Shown piece by piece: positions 36,499 to 45,407 of a stretch of DNA of 64,000 nt (position 1 is its first letter; every line of letters begins with the position of its first letter). The DNA is taken from the NCBI GenBank assembly GCA_001724275.1, contig MEDZ01000004.1:186001-250000 (forward strand), in the 5' to 3' direction. The notes beneath the pieces were generated by a model. It was not told the DNA's origin. It was given only the letters and a program-made list of their open reading frames with translations, and ran no database searches. The translations under genes were made by a program, and so were the position numbers. Source of the DNA: Gemmatimonadetes bacterium SCN 70-22 (GTDB lineage: Bacteria > Gemmatimonadota > Gemmatimonadetes > Gemmatimonadales > Gemmatimonadaceae).

Positions 36499-38262
36499 AT
36501 GCCTCAACTTACCGTGCCGACCCAACAGCTCAAACGACGTTGCGCGCGAGCAGGCGCTGCGGCTTGGATAGTCCCGGCACTCGCCCTCCTGCCGGGCGTC
36601 GCCGGGGCGCAGCGCGCCCTCGGCCCGTCGGACGATGCCACCGTCCTCCCCCGCGGCGTCCTGCGGATCGGCTTGCAGCCGACCTTCGGTCGCGCGAACG
36701 AGCGGTTCGGCAACGGGGGGAACGGGCGCAGCGAAGGGACCGTGGAACGTCTCGGTGTCGACTACGACCTCGACTCGCTGGGCCCGGCACGCTTCGAGCC
36801 CCTCCGTCCGCTGACGTCGGCCCTGCAGGCGCTCACCGGCAAGACCGACGTCGCCAGCTCGCTGGGAAGGTTGCGCGTCGACTTCGACGCCTCGCGAGTC
36901 ACCACCCCCATCTCCCTCGAGTACGGGGTGACGCGGCGCATCATGCTCGGCGTGATGGTCCCCTACGTGAAAACGCGCAACGAGGTCTCGCTCATCCCGA
37001 ACCCCGGCCGCAACGAGGGGACGATGGGGGTGAACCCGGCGCTCGCGCACGAGGGCGCCCGGGCGCAGAACCTTGCCGTCTCCACCCAGCTCGGCGAGGC
37101 GGTCAGCCGTCTCCAGGGGCTGCTCGCCAGCTGCACCGGAAGCGCCGCCCCGGAGTGCGCCGCCATCAACGCCGATCGCGCACGGGCCACGCAGCTGGCG
37201 GGGAGCGGGGCGATGGTCGTCTCGGCCATCGGGCGCGTCTACGGCACGCGCGCCGGCGAGGGGGCGCGCTTCGCCCCGGTCGAGGGGTCGGCGCTCCAGA
37301 ACGACGTCTTCGCACGTCTCGCCTCCCTCTCCACCGCGTTCGCCGGTTTCCTGGGCGCGCCGTCCGGCCGGGCCAACTGGGTCGATGCACGGCCCATCGG
37401 GGCCCCGCTGATGGGACTGGCCGACCTGAACGCCATCGTGAGCGACTCGGCGTTCGGCATCGGTGCCGTGCCGCTGGAGACGGTGGAGCGCTCGCACATC
37501 GGCGACGTCGAGGTGGGAGCCAAGATCCTCCTGTATGACGGACTGGGGGCCCGCCCCCCGCAGCGCGTCGACTCTCGCGGCTTCAAGTTCCGACTCGCGG
37601 TCGGCGGCGTGTATCGCCGCGGGACGGCGCAGCTGGACTCTCCCGACGACTTTGCCGACATCGGGACCGGCGACGGGCAGGATGACATCGAGGGGCGCGT
37701 CTTCGCCGACCTGCTCTTCGGCCGGCGGTTCTGGGCCTCCATCGTCGCGCGCTACGGCGTGCAGCAAGCCGACGAGCAGTACCTGCGCATCACCGATACC
37801 CCCAACGCCCCGTTCGCTCCGCTGTACCGCCGCCAGTACGTGGGACGTGACCTGGGCGACTACTTCGTGGGCGAGTTCTCGCCGCGCATCGGGATCACCG
37901 ATGCGCTGATGGCCAGCGCCACGTACAGCTACTACCGCAAGGGCGAGGATTCGTACACGGGGAGCTTCCCGGTCACCAACCTCGCCGGGGAGTCGGTGAC
38001 GCTGGACGCGTCGGCGCTCGATGCGGGAACGGCGCGCACCGAACAGCGCCTCGTCGCGGGATTCACGTACTCCACGATGGCCGCCTGGTACCGCGGGCGC
38101 TCGACGCTTCCGCTCGAGGTGAGCTACATGGTGGGGCAGTCGATGCGTGGGACGGGGAACGCCCCGAAGACCTTCACGCAGGCCATCGGGCTGCGCGTCT
38201 ATGCCCGGCTGTTCGGCTCCGCCGAGTCGCGCCCGCTCCCCCGTCCCCGCGTGGTTCGTTAG
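36499..38262 (+). CDS. predicted outer-membrane beta-barrel protein
   Basis: A 587-residue protein with an N-terminal signal peptide (AAWIVPALALLPGVAGAQR, residues 21-39). The rest is rich in alternating, aromatic-flanked strands: ISLEYGVTRRIMLGVMVPYVKTR, DVEVGAKILLYD, KFRLAVGGVYRRG, FWASIVARYGVQ, ITDALMASATYSYYRKG, TLPLEVSYMVG, and a last strand IGLRVYARLF. This fits a transporter- or porin-like barrel of the outer membrane. A helical stretch (about 190-290, TQLGEAVSRLQGLLASCTG and onward) interrupts the strands. Monocistronic, divergent from the glycosidase-like gene. The stop codon is the TAG of a CGTTAGGC octamer (38257-38264). Function is not recognised. Confidence 0.65.
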   Translation: MPQLTVPTQQLKRRCARAGAAAWIVPALALLPGVAGAQRALGPSDDATVLPRGVLRIGLQPTFGRANERFGNGGNGRSEGTVERLGVDYDLDSLGPARFEPLRPLTSALQALTGKTDVASSLGRLRVDFDASRVTTPISLEYGVTRRIMLGVMVPYVKTRNEVSLIPNPGRNEGTMGVNPALAHEGARAQNLAVSTQLGEAVSRLQGLLASCTGSAAPECAAINADRARATQLAGSGAMVVSAIGRVYGTRAGEGARFAPVEGSALQNDVFARLASLSTAFAGFLGAPSGRANWVDARPIGAPLMGLADLNAIVSDSAFGIGAVPLETVERSHIGDVEVGAKILLYDGLGARPPQRVDSRGFKFRLAVGGVYRRGTAQLDSPDDFADIGTGDGQDDIEGRVFADLLFGRRFWASIVARYGVQQADEQYLRITDTPNAPFAPLYRRQYVGRDLGDYFVGEFSPRIGITDALMASATYSYYRKGEDSYTGSFPVTNLAGESVTLDASALDAGTARTEQRLVAGFTYSTMAAWYRGRSTLPLEVSYMVGQSMRGTGNAPKTFTQAIGLRVYARLFGSAESRPLPRPRVVR

Positions 38263-38288
38263 GCGCGTCGCGGCGCCCGGGCGTCGCC

Positions 38289-38380
38289 GCGCGTGCCGAA
38301 GCGCGTGCCGAAGCGCGTGCCGAAGCGCGTGCCGAAGCGCGTGCCGAAGCGCGTGCCGAAGCGCGTGCCGAAGCGCGTGA
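38289..38380. repeat. 12-bp tandem repeat array
   Basis: Seven exact copies of GCGCGTGCCGAA (38289-38372) and a partial eighth, in the convergent spacer between the barrel protein and recN. The unit is a multiple of three and gives open frames on both strands, but none has gene-like context. Confidence 0.93.
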
Positions 38381-38406
38381 CGGAGGGTGGGGCGTGGCGC
38401 GCTTCG

Positions 38407-40149
38407 TCATTCGTTCCGTCCGGCGTTCCGCCGGGCGCGCGCCCTCCCCTTGCCGGGGACGGCAGGAGTGGCCCGGGGTGGGGCGCTGGCCGCTGCCTCC
38501 AGCAATTCGCGGGCGTGTGCCCGGCTCGCGTCGCTCTCCGGGTCCCCCCCCAACATGCGGGCGATCTCGGTGACGCGCGCCTCGCCGTCCACCACGCGCA
38601 GGTCGGCCGTGGTCACCCCGCCCCGGGCTCCCTTGCTCACCACGATGTGGTGGTGGGCGCGCGCCGCGATCTGCGGGAGGTGGGTGATGGCCAGGACCTG
38701 ATGGTGCTCCGCCACCTTGCGCATCGTGTCGCCGACACAGAGGCCGACGCGTCCGCCGATCCCGGCGTCGACCTCGTCGAAGATCAACGTCGGAACGCCG
38801 TCGAGCCGGGCCAGGATCGTCTTGAGGGCGAGCATGACACGGGCCAGCTCGCCGCCCGATGCCACGCGCGCCAGGGCCCGTGCCTCGAGCCCCACGTTGA
38901 GCGCCACGCGGTACTCCACCTCCTCTGCCCCGTTGCGCCCGACCTCGGTGCGCGGGGTGAGCGCCACCGTGAGTCGCCCGTCGGCGAGCCCCAAGTCGGG
39001 GAAGACGCCGTCGACCGCGCGCTCGAGGGCGCGTGCGGCCGCCGCGCGGGACTGGCTGAGGGCGGTGGCCTCGCGGGCGAGGGCGGCCGCGAGCTGCGCC
39101 TCGCGCTGCGCCAGCACGCCGAGGTCGAGTCCGGCCGTGTCGACGAGATCGAGCTCGCCCTGCGACTCGCGCAGCGTCGCCAACGCCGCCTCCACGCTCC
39201 CGCCATGCTTGCGCGTGAGGCGGAAGACGAGGTCGCGGCGGCGCTCGAGCTCGGCCAGGCGCCCGGGATCGGCGTCGAGCCGCCCCTCGTAGTCGGCCAC
39301 CTCACGGGCGAGCTCCTCCAGCTGCACGAAGGCGGCATCCAGCATCTCCTGCAGCGGGCCGAGGGTGGGATCGAGGCGCGCGGCCGCGCCTAACGCGCGC
39401 TGCGCCGCCCCCAGGCGGCGCAGCGCCGATTCGTCGTCGCCGTCGATCGCTTCGCGGAGGTGGACGGCGTGCGCGCGCAGCTCTTCCACGTGCGAGAGCC
39501 GACGCACCTCCTCGTCGAGCCGCCCCTCCTCCCCGACCACGAGTCGCGCCTCCTCGAGTTCCCGGACGACGTGCCGCAGGTAATCGGCGCGGCGCTCGGC
39601 ATCCGAACGGCGCGAGGACAGGGTGGCGACCTGCGTGCGGACCTGGGCCAGGGCATCGAACGCCTCGGTGACCCGCGCGCCCTGTGCCGTCGCCCCGCCG
39701 AAGGCATCCAGCACGCTCCGCTGCACGTCGGGATCGAGCAAGGTCTGCGACTCGTGCTGCCCGTGGATGTTGACGAGCGCGCGCCCCACTTCGGCCAGGA
39801 TCCCGGTCGTGACGGTGGAGCCGTTGATCCACGCGCGGCTCCGGCCGCCGCTGGAGATCTCCCGTCGCAGGACGACGAGCCCGTCCTCGACCTCGACCCC
39901 GCGCCCGTCGAGGGTGGCAAGCACATCGGGGCGCGTGCCGGCGTCGAAGACCCCTTCGACACTCGCCTTGTCGGCCCCGCCGCGCACCAGGTCGGCGCTC
40001 CCCCGCTCGCCCAGCAGGAGCCCCAGCGCCTCGACGATGATGGACTTCCCCGCTCCCGTCTCCCCCGACAGGACGTTGAAGCCGGGCCGGAGCGGAAGCG
40101 CGACCGACTCGAGGATGGCGACGTTGCGGATGCGCAGTTCCGTCAGCAT
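38407..40149 (-). CDS. recN: DNA repair protein RecN
   Basis: SMC-like ATPase that helps hold and repair double-strand breaks. The 580-residue product has the N-terminal head ELRIRNVAILESVALPL with Walker A LSGETGAGKSIIVEAL and INIHGQHESQTLL. Coiled-coil arms (about 160-350) and the C-terminal head with SGGELARVMLALKTIL and Walker B TLIFDEVDAGIGG complete the fold, then ITHLPQIAA. It ends with a basic tail (GKGRARARRNAGRNE). The gene follows nadK by 3 bases, as in many genomes. CGTTAGGC at 39388-39395. Confidence 0.96.
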   Translation of the reverse strand: MLTELRIRNVAILESVALPLRPGFNVLSGETGAGKSIIVEALGLLLGERGSADLVRGGADKASVEGVFDAGTRPDVLATLDGRGVEVEDGLVVLRREISSGGRSRAWINGSTVTTGILAEVGRALVNIHGQHESQTLLDPDVQRSVLDAFGGATAQGARVTEAFDALAQVRTQVATLSSRRSDAERRADYLRHVVRELEEARLVVGEEGRLDEEVRRLSHVEELRAHAVHLREAIDGDDESALRRLGAAQRALGAAARLDPTLGPLQEMLDAAFVQLEELAREVADYEGRLDADPGRLAELERRRDLVFRLTRKHGGSVEAALATLRESQGELDLVDTAGLDLGVLAQREAQLAAALAREATALSQSRAAAARALERAVDGVFPDLGLADGRLTVALTPRTEVGRNGAEEVEYRVALNVGLEARALARVASGGELARVMLALKTILARLDGVPTLIFDEVDAGIGGRVGLCVGDTMRKVAEHHQVLAITHLPQIAARAHHHIVVSKGARGGVTTADLRVVDGEARVTEIARMLGGDPESDASRAHARELLEAAASAPPRATPAVPGKGRARARRNAGRNE

Positions 40150-40152
40150 GCC

Positions 40153-41010
40153 TTACCGACAGTCGCCCCCGGGGGCGCTCCAGCCGAGCTTGCGCCGCAT
40201 GCGCCAGAAGAAGGTCATCTCCGGGAACCGGACGAGAAGGACGACGCGCGCGGCGCGCCGGACGGTGAGGCGTTGCCCGCTCCCGAAGCTGCTCCCGACC
40301 TGTCCGTCGATCGTCACCAATTGATCGCTCTCCGTATCCTCGACGCGCACGGCCACCTCGGCGGTGGGGGGGAGGAGGAGGGGGCGGATGGAGAGCGAGT
40401 GGGCGGAGATCGGGGTCAGGATGATCGACTCCAGCGCCGGGTCGACCACCGGCCCCCCGGCCGAGAGCGAGTAGGCCGTCGACCCGGTCGGGGTCGAGAT
40501 CACGATGCCGTCGGCGGCGAACTGCGCGATCTCCTCGCCGTTCACCTCCACGTGCAGGCGCACGACGCGCGCCTTCCCGTCCTGCTTGATGACGACGTCG
40601 TTGAGGGCGTACCACGACGAGGCGGGAACGCCGTCCTCGGCGACGGTCGCCTCGAGCGCCATGCGGGCGTCGGAGACGTAGTCGCCGGCGACGAAGCGGC
40701 GCAGCGCGCCGTCGAGGTCCTCGCGGCTGCACGCCGTGAGGAAGCCGAGCCGCCCGACGTTGACGCCAAGGATGGGCACCTGGCGCCCGGCCAGGAGCCG
40801 TGCGGCCCTGAGGAGGGTCCCGTCCCCGCCTAACGTCATGAGGGCGTCGACGCACCCGGGGTCGTCCATCACCGGGAGGTCGGGCGCCATGGCGCGCAGC
40901 GGGGGCTCCAGGGCGAGCGCGATCCCGAGCGCCGGTGCGAGCCGGCGCAGCATCTCGATGAGCGGGGGGAGGTCGTCGTACCCCTGGTGCCCGACGACGC
41001 CGAGACGCAT
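40153..41010 (-). CDS. nadK: NAD kinase
   Basis: ATP- or polyphosphate-dependent NAD phosphorylation. Start at ATG 41010-41008 (MRLGVVGHQGYDDL), which shares one base with the dxs stop (TGATG). The 285-residue product shows the GGDGT motif (residues 61-65), GVNVGRLGFLTA, the NE/D-type segment ALNDVVI and GIVISTPTGSTAYSLSAGGP. The Leu before GGDGT is the TTA of a CGTTAGGC octamer (40828-40835). Confidence 0.95.
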   Translation of the reverse strand: MRLGVVGHQGYDDLPPLIEMLRRLAPALGIALALEPPLRAMAPDLPVMDDPGCVDALMTLGGDGTLLRAARLLAGRQVPILGVNVGRLGFLTACSREDLDGALRRFVAGDYVSDARMALEATVAEDGVPASSWYALNDVVIKQDGKARVVRLHVEVNGEEIAQFAADGIVISTPTGSTAYSLSAGGPVVDPALESIILTPISAHSLSIRPLLLPPTAEVAVRVEDTESDQLVTIDGQVGSSFGSGQRLTVRRAARVVLLVRFPEMTFFWRMRRKLGWSAPGGDCR

Positions 41011-42893
41011 CACCCGGCGAGCGCCTCGCTCTCGTGGAGGGCCCGCACGCGCGCCGCGATGCCGGCGACGTCGAGGCCGCACAGAGCCAGCTGCCGCGTG
41101 CGCGACGCCGCGACGACGATGCGGTCGGGGACCCCGTGCGCCACCACCCGCACCGCCGGCTCCTGCCGCTCCACGATGGCGGCGAGATAGGCGCCGAAGC
41201 CGTTGGCGACCGTCCCTTCCTCGACGACGAGGAGCGTCCGGTGCCCCGTCAGCAGCTCGGCGAGCGTCCCCTCGTCATGGGGCTTGAGGTAGCGGCAGTT
41301 CACGACCGTGACATCGAGCCCCTCCGCGCCTAACGATTCGGCGGCATCGAGCGAGGGATGGACCATCGTCCCGACGGCAAGGATGGCCACGCCGTCGCTC
41401 CCGCGGCGGAGCACTTCCCACGTGGCGTGGGGCGTGGCCGCGATCTCGCGCATCGGGGGCACGAGGTCGGGGGCGGCGTCACGCGGGTAACGGAGGCAGA
41501 AGGGCCCGCGGTCCTGCGACACGCCGGCCCGCAGCAGGGCCAGCATCTCCGTCCCGTCCTTCGGGGCGGTGACGGTCATGTTGGGGACCGCCAGCATGTA
41601 GGCGATGTCGTAGAGCCCCATGTGCGTCTCGCCGTCCTCGCCGACCACCCCCGCGCGATCCATGCAGAACACGACCGGGAGCGACTGCAGCGCCACGTCA
41701 TGGATCACGTTGTCGTACGCCCGCTGCAGGAAGGTGGAGTAGATCGCCGCCACGGGACGAATCCCCCGGGTGGCCAGCCCCGCGGCGAACGTGACGGCGT
41801 GCCCCTCGGCGATCCCGACGTCGAAGAAGCGCGAGGGGTGTGCCTTGGCGACCACGCCCGTCCCCGTGCCACTGGGCATGGCGGCGGTGATCGCCACCAC
41901 GTCGGTGCGCTCGCTCATCAACTCGCTGAGCCCCTTGCCGAACACCGCGGTGTACGCCGGGTTCGCCGACGAGGCCTTGAGCGGCTTCCCCGTCGCGGGG
42001 TCGTGCCCCGGCGGGAGGGCGTGCCACTTCTCCACGTGCTCCCCGGCGGGGAATCCCCTCCCCTTCTGCGTGACGACGTGCACCAGGCGCGGACCGCCCC
42101 GCTCGCGCACCACCTCGAAGGTGTCGATCAGCGCGTCCAGGTCGTGGCCGTCGAGGGGGCCGAAATAGCGGAAGCCGAGCTCCTCGAAGAGGACGCCGGG
42201 CGTCAGGAACGACTTGACGCTCTCTTCCCACTTTCGTACGAGCGTGTTGAGCGCCTCGTGGGCCCCGACGAACCCGCCGATCCGGTCGCGCAGGCGGTTG
42301 TACAGCGGATTGCGTTGCACCTGCGTGAGGTAGCGCGACATCGCCCCGACGTTGGGCGCGATCGACATCTCGTTGTCGTTGAGCACCACGACGACGTCAC
42401 GATCGGAATGGCCAGCGTTGTTCAAGCCCTCGTAGGCGAGCCCGCTGGTCAACGACCCGTCGCCGATGATGGCCACCACCTTGTAGTCGTCGCCCTGGAG
42501 GTCACGCCCGGCGGCGATGCCGAGCGCCGCGGAGATCGACGTGGCCGCGTGCCCGGCGCCGAAGGTGTCGTACTCGCTCTCGCTCCGCTTGAGGAAGCCC
42601 GACAGCCCCCCCTCCTGCCGCAGGGTCTCCATCCGGTCGTTGCGCCCGGTGAGGAGCTTGTGCGGGTACCCCTGGTGCCCCACGTCCCAGACCAGCTGGT
42701 CACGCGGCGTCTCGAACACGTAATGCAGCGCGATGGAGAGCTCCACCACCCCCAGTCCCGCCCCGATGTGGCCTCCGGTCCGCGAGCAGACGTCGATCAG
42801 GCGTGCGCGCATCTCCGCGGCCAGCGCGCGCAGTTCGTCGCGCGAGAGGTGGCGGAGGTCGGCAGGTGAGGCGAGACGTTCGAGGATAGACAT
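41010..42893 (-). CDS. dxs: 1-deoxy-D-xylulose-5-phosphate synthase
   Basis: Thiamine-diphosphate enzyme joining pyruvate and glyceraldehyde 3-phosphate, first MEP step. Start at ATG 42893-42891 (MSILERLASPADLRHLS); 627 residues, the usual length. Motifs: HIGAGLGVVELSIALHYVF, DVGHQGYPHKLLTGR, the ThDP motif GDGSLTSGLAYEGLNNAG, VLNDNEMSIAPNVGA, VVTQKGRGFPAGE, and the transketolase-type pyrimidine domain with GIAEGHAVTFAAGLA. It lies downstream of ispA and upstream of nadK/recN, the ispA-dxs order seen in many bacteria. Confidence 0.97.
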   Translation of the reverse strand: MSILERLASPADLRHLSRDELRALAAEMRARLIDVCSRTGGHIGAGLGVVELSIALHYVFETPRDQLVWDVGHQGYPHKLLTGRNDRMETLRQEGGLSGFLKRSESEYDTFGAGHAATSISAALGIAAGRDLQGDDYKVVAIIGDGSLTSGLAYEGLNNAGHSDRDVVVVLNDNEMSIAPNVGAMSRYLTQVQRNPLYNRLRDRIGGFVGAHEALNTLVRKWEESVKSFLTPGVLFEELGFRYFGPLDGHDLDALIDTFEVVRERGGPRLVHVVTQKGRGFPAGEHVEKWHALPPGHDPATGKPLKASSANPAYTAVFGKGLSELMSERTDVVAITAAMPSGTGTGVVAKAHPSRFFDVGIAEGHAVTFAAGLATRGIRPVAAIYSTFLQRAYDNVIHDVALQSLPVVFCMDRAGVVGEDGETHMGLYDIAYMLAVPNMTVTAPKDGTEMLALLRAGVSQDRGPFCLRYPRDAAPDLVPPMREIAATPHATWEVLRRGSDGVAILAVGTMVHPSLDAAESLGAEGLDVTVVNCRYLKPHDEGTLAELLTGHRTLLVVEEGTVANGFGAYLAAIVERQEPAVRVVAHGVPDRIVVAASRTRQLALCGLDVAGIAARVRALHESEALAG

Positions 42894-42939
42894 GATCGGA
42901 AGGTGCGCAAGTTGCCCTATCGGGGGAAGCTCTCGAAGC

Positions 42940-43001
42940 CATCTCGCACACGGTCGACGCCGCCCCCAGCCGGCCCGCGGCCGTCGGTCGTGCGCGAGAT
43001 G
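42940..43001 (-). other. long imperfect hairpin between ispA and dxs
   Basis: Two 20-nt arms (42940-42959 and 42982-43001; outer part CATCTCGC/GCGAGATG) are nearly complementary around a GC-rich 22-nt loop. It fills the 118-bp leader of dxs on the minus strand. It could be an attenuator, terminator or RNA processing element; no T-run follows. Confidence 0.45.
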
Positions 43002-43011
43002 CCCTGTCCCC

Positions 43012-43877
43012 TCATGAACGACGGTCGATCGCGTAGCGTGCCAGCGCGACGAGCGGCTCGGAGGCGATCCCCGCCCCACGCAAGGCCCCGACCCCCTGGT
43101 CCACCAGCGCCGCCGCGCGGGCGCGGGCCCCCGCGACGCCGAGCAGCGCCGGGTACGTCCCCTTGCGCAGCGCCACGTCACGCCCGGCGGTCTTTCCCAG
43201 CTGCGACGTCGTCGCGGTCACGTCGAGAACGTCGTCGGCGATCTGGAACGCCAGCCCGATCGCCGCGCCGTAACGCCCCAGCGCCTCCACGCGATGCGCC
43301 GCCGCGCGCGCCGCCATGGCCCCCACGCGCACCGACGCCTCGATCAATGCCCCGGTCTTTCCCCGGTGGATGCGCTCCAGCTCCTCCAGCTCGGGCGAAT
43401 GCCCCTCGGCGTCGAGGTCGAGCAGCTGCCCACCGATCATGCCCCCCGCCCCCGACGCGCGCATGAGCACCTGCACGATCGCCCCCGCTTCGGCGAGGCC
43501 GACCCCCAGGGCGCGCGCGGCCCGGAACGCGCTTCGGGCCGCGAGCGGAACCATCGCCACCCCGGCCGTCGTGGCCGTCCCGACGTCGAACGCCCGGTGC
43601 AGCGTGGGGCGCCCGCGCCGCACATCGTCGTCGTCCATGCACGGCAGGTCGTCGTGCGCCAGCGAGTAGGCGTGCACGACCTCGACCGCCGCGGCGAGCG
43701 GGGCGGCGTCGCCCGCCCCTGGAAGCCGCGCAGCCGCTTCCCTTCGCCTAACAGCGCGTAGCAGGCCGCCTCCGCCACCCGCGGCGTGAACGCGCCCCGC
43801 GCCTCGTCGCACACCCGCGCGAGCGCCGCGTCGATCGACGCGCGCTCTGCGGCCAGCGCCTCCAGCAGCTCACTCAC
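43012..43877 (-). pseudogene. ispA: geranylgeranyl/farnesyl diphosphate synthase, frameshifted
   Basis: Short-chain prenyl diphosphate synthase, split between two frames. The first part, from GTG 43877-43875 (SELLEALAAERASIDAALARV), runs to LLGEGKRLR (43728-43742). The second part resumes in another frame at GAGDAAPLAAAVEVVHAYSLAHDDLPCMDDDDVRRGRPT and continues with GKTGALIEASVRVGA and the second Asp-rich motif FQIADDVLD to the stop at 43012. Family members normally have about ten residues (PLLVLAA-like) between GKRLRP and the AAAVELIH helix, but only 8 bases separate the two parts here. A deletion of roughly 28 bases would explain it. All aspartate motifs survive. It may be a real mutation or a sequencing/assembly error. 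It overlaps xseB by 8 bases. Confidence 0.8.
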
Positions 43878-44088
43878 CGAGCGCGGTCGCCTCCAGCACA
43901 CCATCGGTGCGCTCGGTGAGCACCTTCACCGCCGCCTCGGCTCGCCCCAGCTCGGCCGTGGCCTGGCGCAGGTGGCCGATCCCTTCCTCGAAGAGCGCCA
44001 GCGCGCGATCCAGCGGGACCTGGTCGCGGTTCATCTCCTCGACGATCTCCTCGAGGCGTGCCAGCACCTGCTCGAACGTCGCCATCAT
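43870..44088 (-). CDS. xseB: exodeoxyribonuclease VII small subunit
   Basis: Binds the large subunit to form the single-strand exonuclease. The 72-residue product [22 protein letters not shown] (ATG 44088 or the next codon) with VPLDRALALFEEGIGHLRQATAELGRAEAAVKVL is typical. It overlaps the xseA stop by ATGA and runs 8 bases into ispA, the conserved xseA-xseB-ispA-dxs order. Confidence 0.94.
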   Translation of the reverse strand: MMATFEQVLARLEEIVEEMNRDQVPLDRALALFEEGIGHLRQATAELGRAEAAVKVLTERTDGVLEATALGE

Positions 44089-45407
44089 GCCTGCTCCGTC
44101 TTCGGGTCGTCTTCCCGCACCACGCGCTCGACGCGGGTCTCGGCCCGCCCGTCGCGGAACCGGATGTGCACGGCGTCGCCGGTCTCCACCGATCGCGCCG
44201 ACGCGAGCAGCTCCCCCGCCGGGGTGGTGGCGACCACATAGCCGCGCGTCATCGTCGCCAGCGGCGAGAGGGCGTGCAGCTGCCCCGCCACGCGCTCGAG
44301 GGTGAGGCGTCGGCGCTCCACCAGGCGCCGTGCCACCTGCTCGCCGTGGCGGGCGACCTGCTCGAGCCGACGCCGCGCGTCCCGCACCCGGGCCGCCGCC
44401 GCGGATTGCAGCTGGCGGCCAAGCGCCGCCACCTCGCGCTGCAGATCGGCCAGGACGGGGACCGCCCGCTCGGCCGCCGCCGACGGGGTCGGCGCCCGCC
44501 AGTCCGCCACGAGATCGCACAGGGTGACGTCCACCTCGTGCCCCACCGCCGAGATGATCGGGACGGGGCACGCCGCCACGGCCCGCGCCAGCTGCTCGTC
44601 GTTGAACGCCCACAAGTCCTCGCGCGAGCCCCCGCCGCGCCCGATGATCGCCGCGTCGGCCCCGCCCCAAGCCGCCAGGCGCTCGAGCGCCGCGCATAAC
44701 GACGCCGGCGCCCCGTCCCCCTGCACCACCGCCGGGATCAACACCAGCTCCACCAGCGCGTTGCGGCGCTGCGTCACCGAGACGATGTCGTGCAGCACCG
44801 CCCCGCCGGGGCTCGTGATCACGGCAATGCGGCGCGGGAAGAACGGGAGCGGACGCTTGCGCGCCGGGTCCAGGAGCCCGTCACGCTCGAGGCGCGCACG
44901 CGAGAGCTCGAACGCCTTGCGCCACAGCCCGTCGCCCACGGCGTCGAGCGACTTCACCGAGAACTGCAGCGAGCCGCGTGCCGGATACAGCGTCACCTGC
45001 CCCAGCGCCACGACCGTCATCCCCTCGTCGGGAGGGGCCGGAATGCGCCGCGTCTCGCGCGACCACACCACGCAGCTCACCGACGCCTCCTGGTCGCGCA
45101 GCGTGAAGTACCAGTGGCCGTTGCGGTGCTGCTTGAAGTCCGTCACCTCGCCGCGGACCCACAGCGGCGGGAATGCCCCCTCGAGGACGTCCTTGACGGT
45201 TCGCGTGAGGGTCGCGACCGAGATTGCCGCCAGCGGGCTCTCGCCAGGTGCAAGCAGCGAGGCGTCGTCCCCCAGCGCCTCGGCCGGTACGCCCCCCCGC
45301 ATGGGCGTCGACGGGATGGCGGCGCCCCCCTCGCCCTCCAGCGCAAACAGGTCCGGCGCCTCGCGGGGAGGCGTCGCGGCCCCCCGCGAACGCCGAGCCG
45401 GTGTCAC
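44085..45407 (-). CDS. xseA: exodeoxyribonuclease VII large subunit
   Basis: Catalytic subunit of the single-strand exonuclease. The 440-residue product starts at GTG 45407-45405, overlapping folD by GTGA. A 55-residue low-complexity N-terminal extension precedes the OB domain ([30 protein letters not shown]). The nuclease core shows [58 protein letters not shown] and the C-terminal coiled coil, then [13 protein letters not shown]. One of the few TTA codons outside the octamer lies at about 44698. Confidence 0.95.
   Translation of the reverse strand: MTPARRSRGAATPPREAPDLFALEGEGGAAIPSTPMRGGVPAEALGDDASLLAPGESPLAAISVATLTRTVKDVLEGAFPPLWVRGEVTDFKQHRNGHWYFTLRDQEASVSCVVWSRETRRIPAPPDEGMTVVALGQVTLYPARGSLQFSVKSLDAVGDGLWRKAFELSRARLERDGLLDPARKRPLPFFPRRIAVITSPGGAVLHDIVSVTQRRNALVELVLIPAVVQGDGAPASLCAALERLAAWGGADAAIIGRGGGSREDLWAFNDEQLARAVAACPVPIISAVGHEVDVTLCDLVADWRAPTPSAAAERAVPVLADLQREVAALGRQLQSAAAARVRDARRRLEQVARHGEQVARRLVERRRLTLERVAGQLHALSPLATMTRGYVVATTPAGELLASARSVETGDAVHIRFRDGRAETRVERVVREDDPKTEQA

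Noticed and set aside
38293-39393. Plus-strand open frame beginning with repeated KRVP
   Set aside because: It starts in the 12-bp repeat and then runs antisense to recN; no ribosome site and no family.
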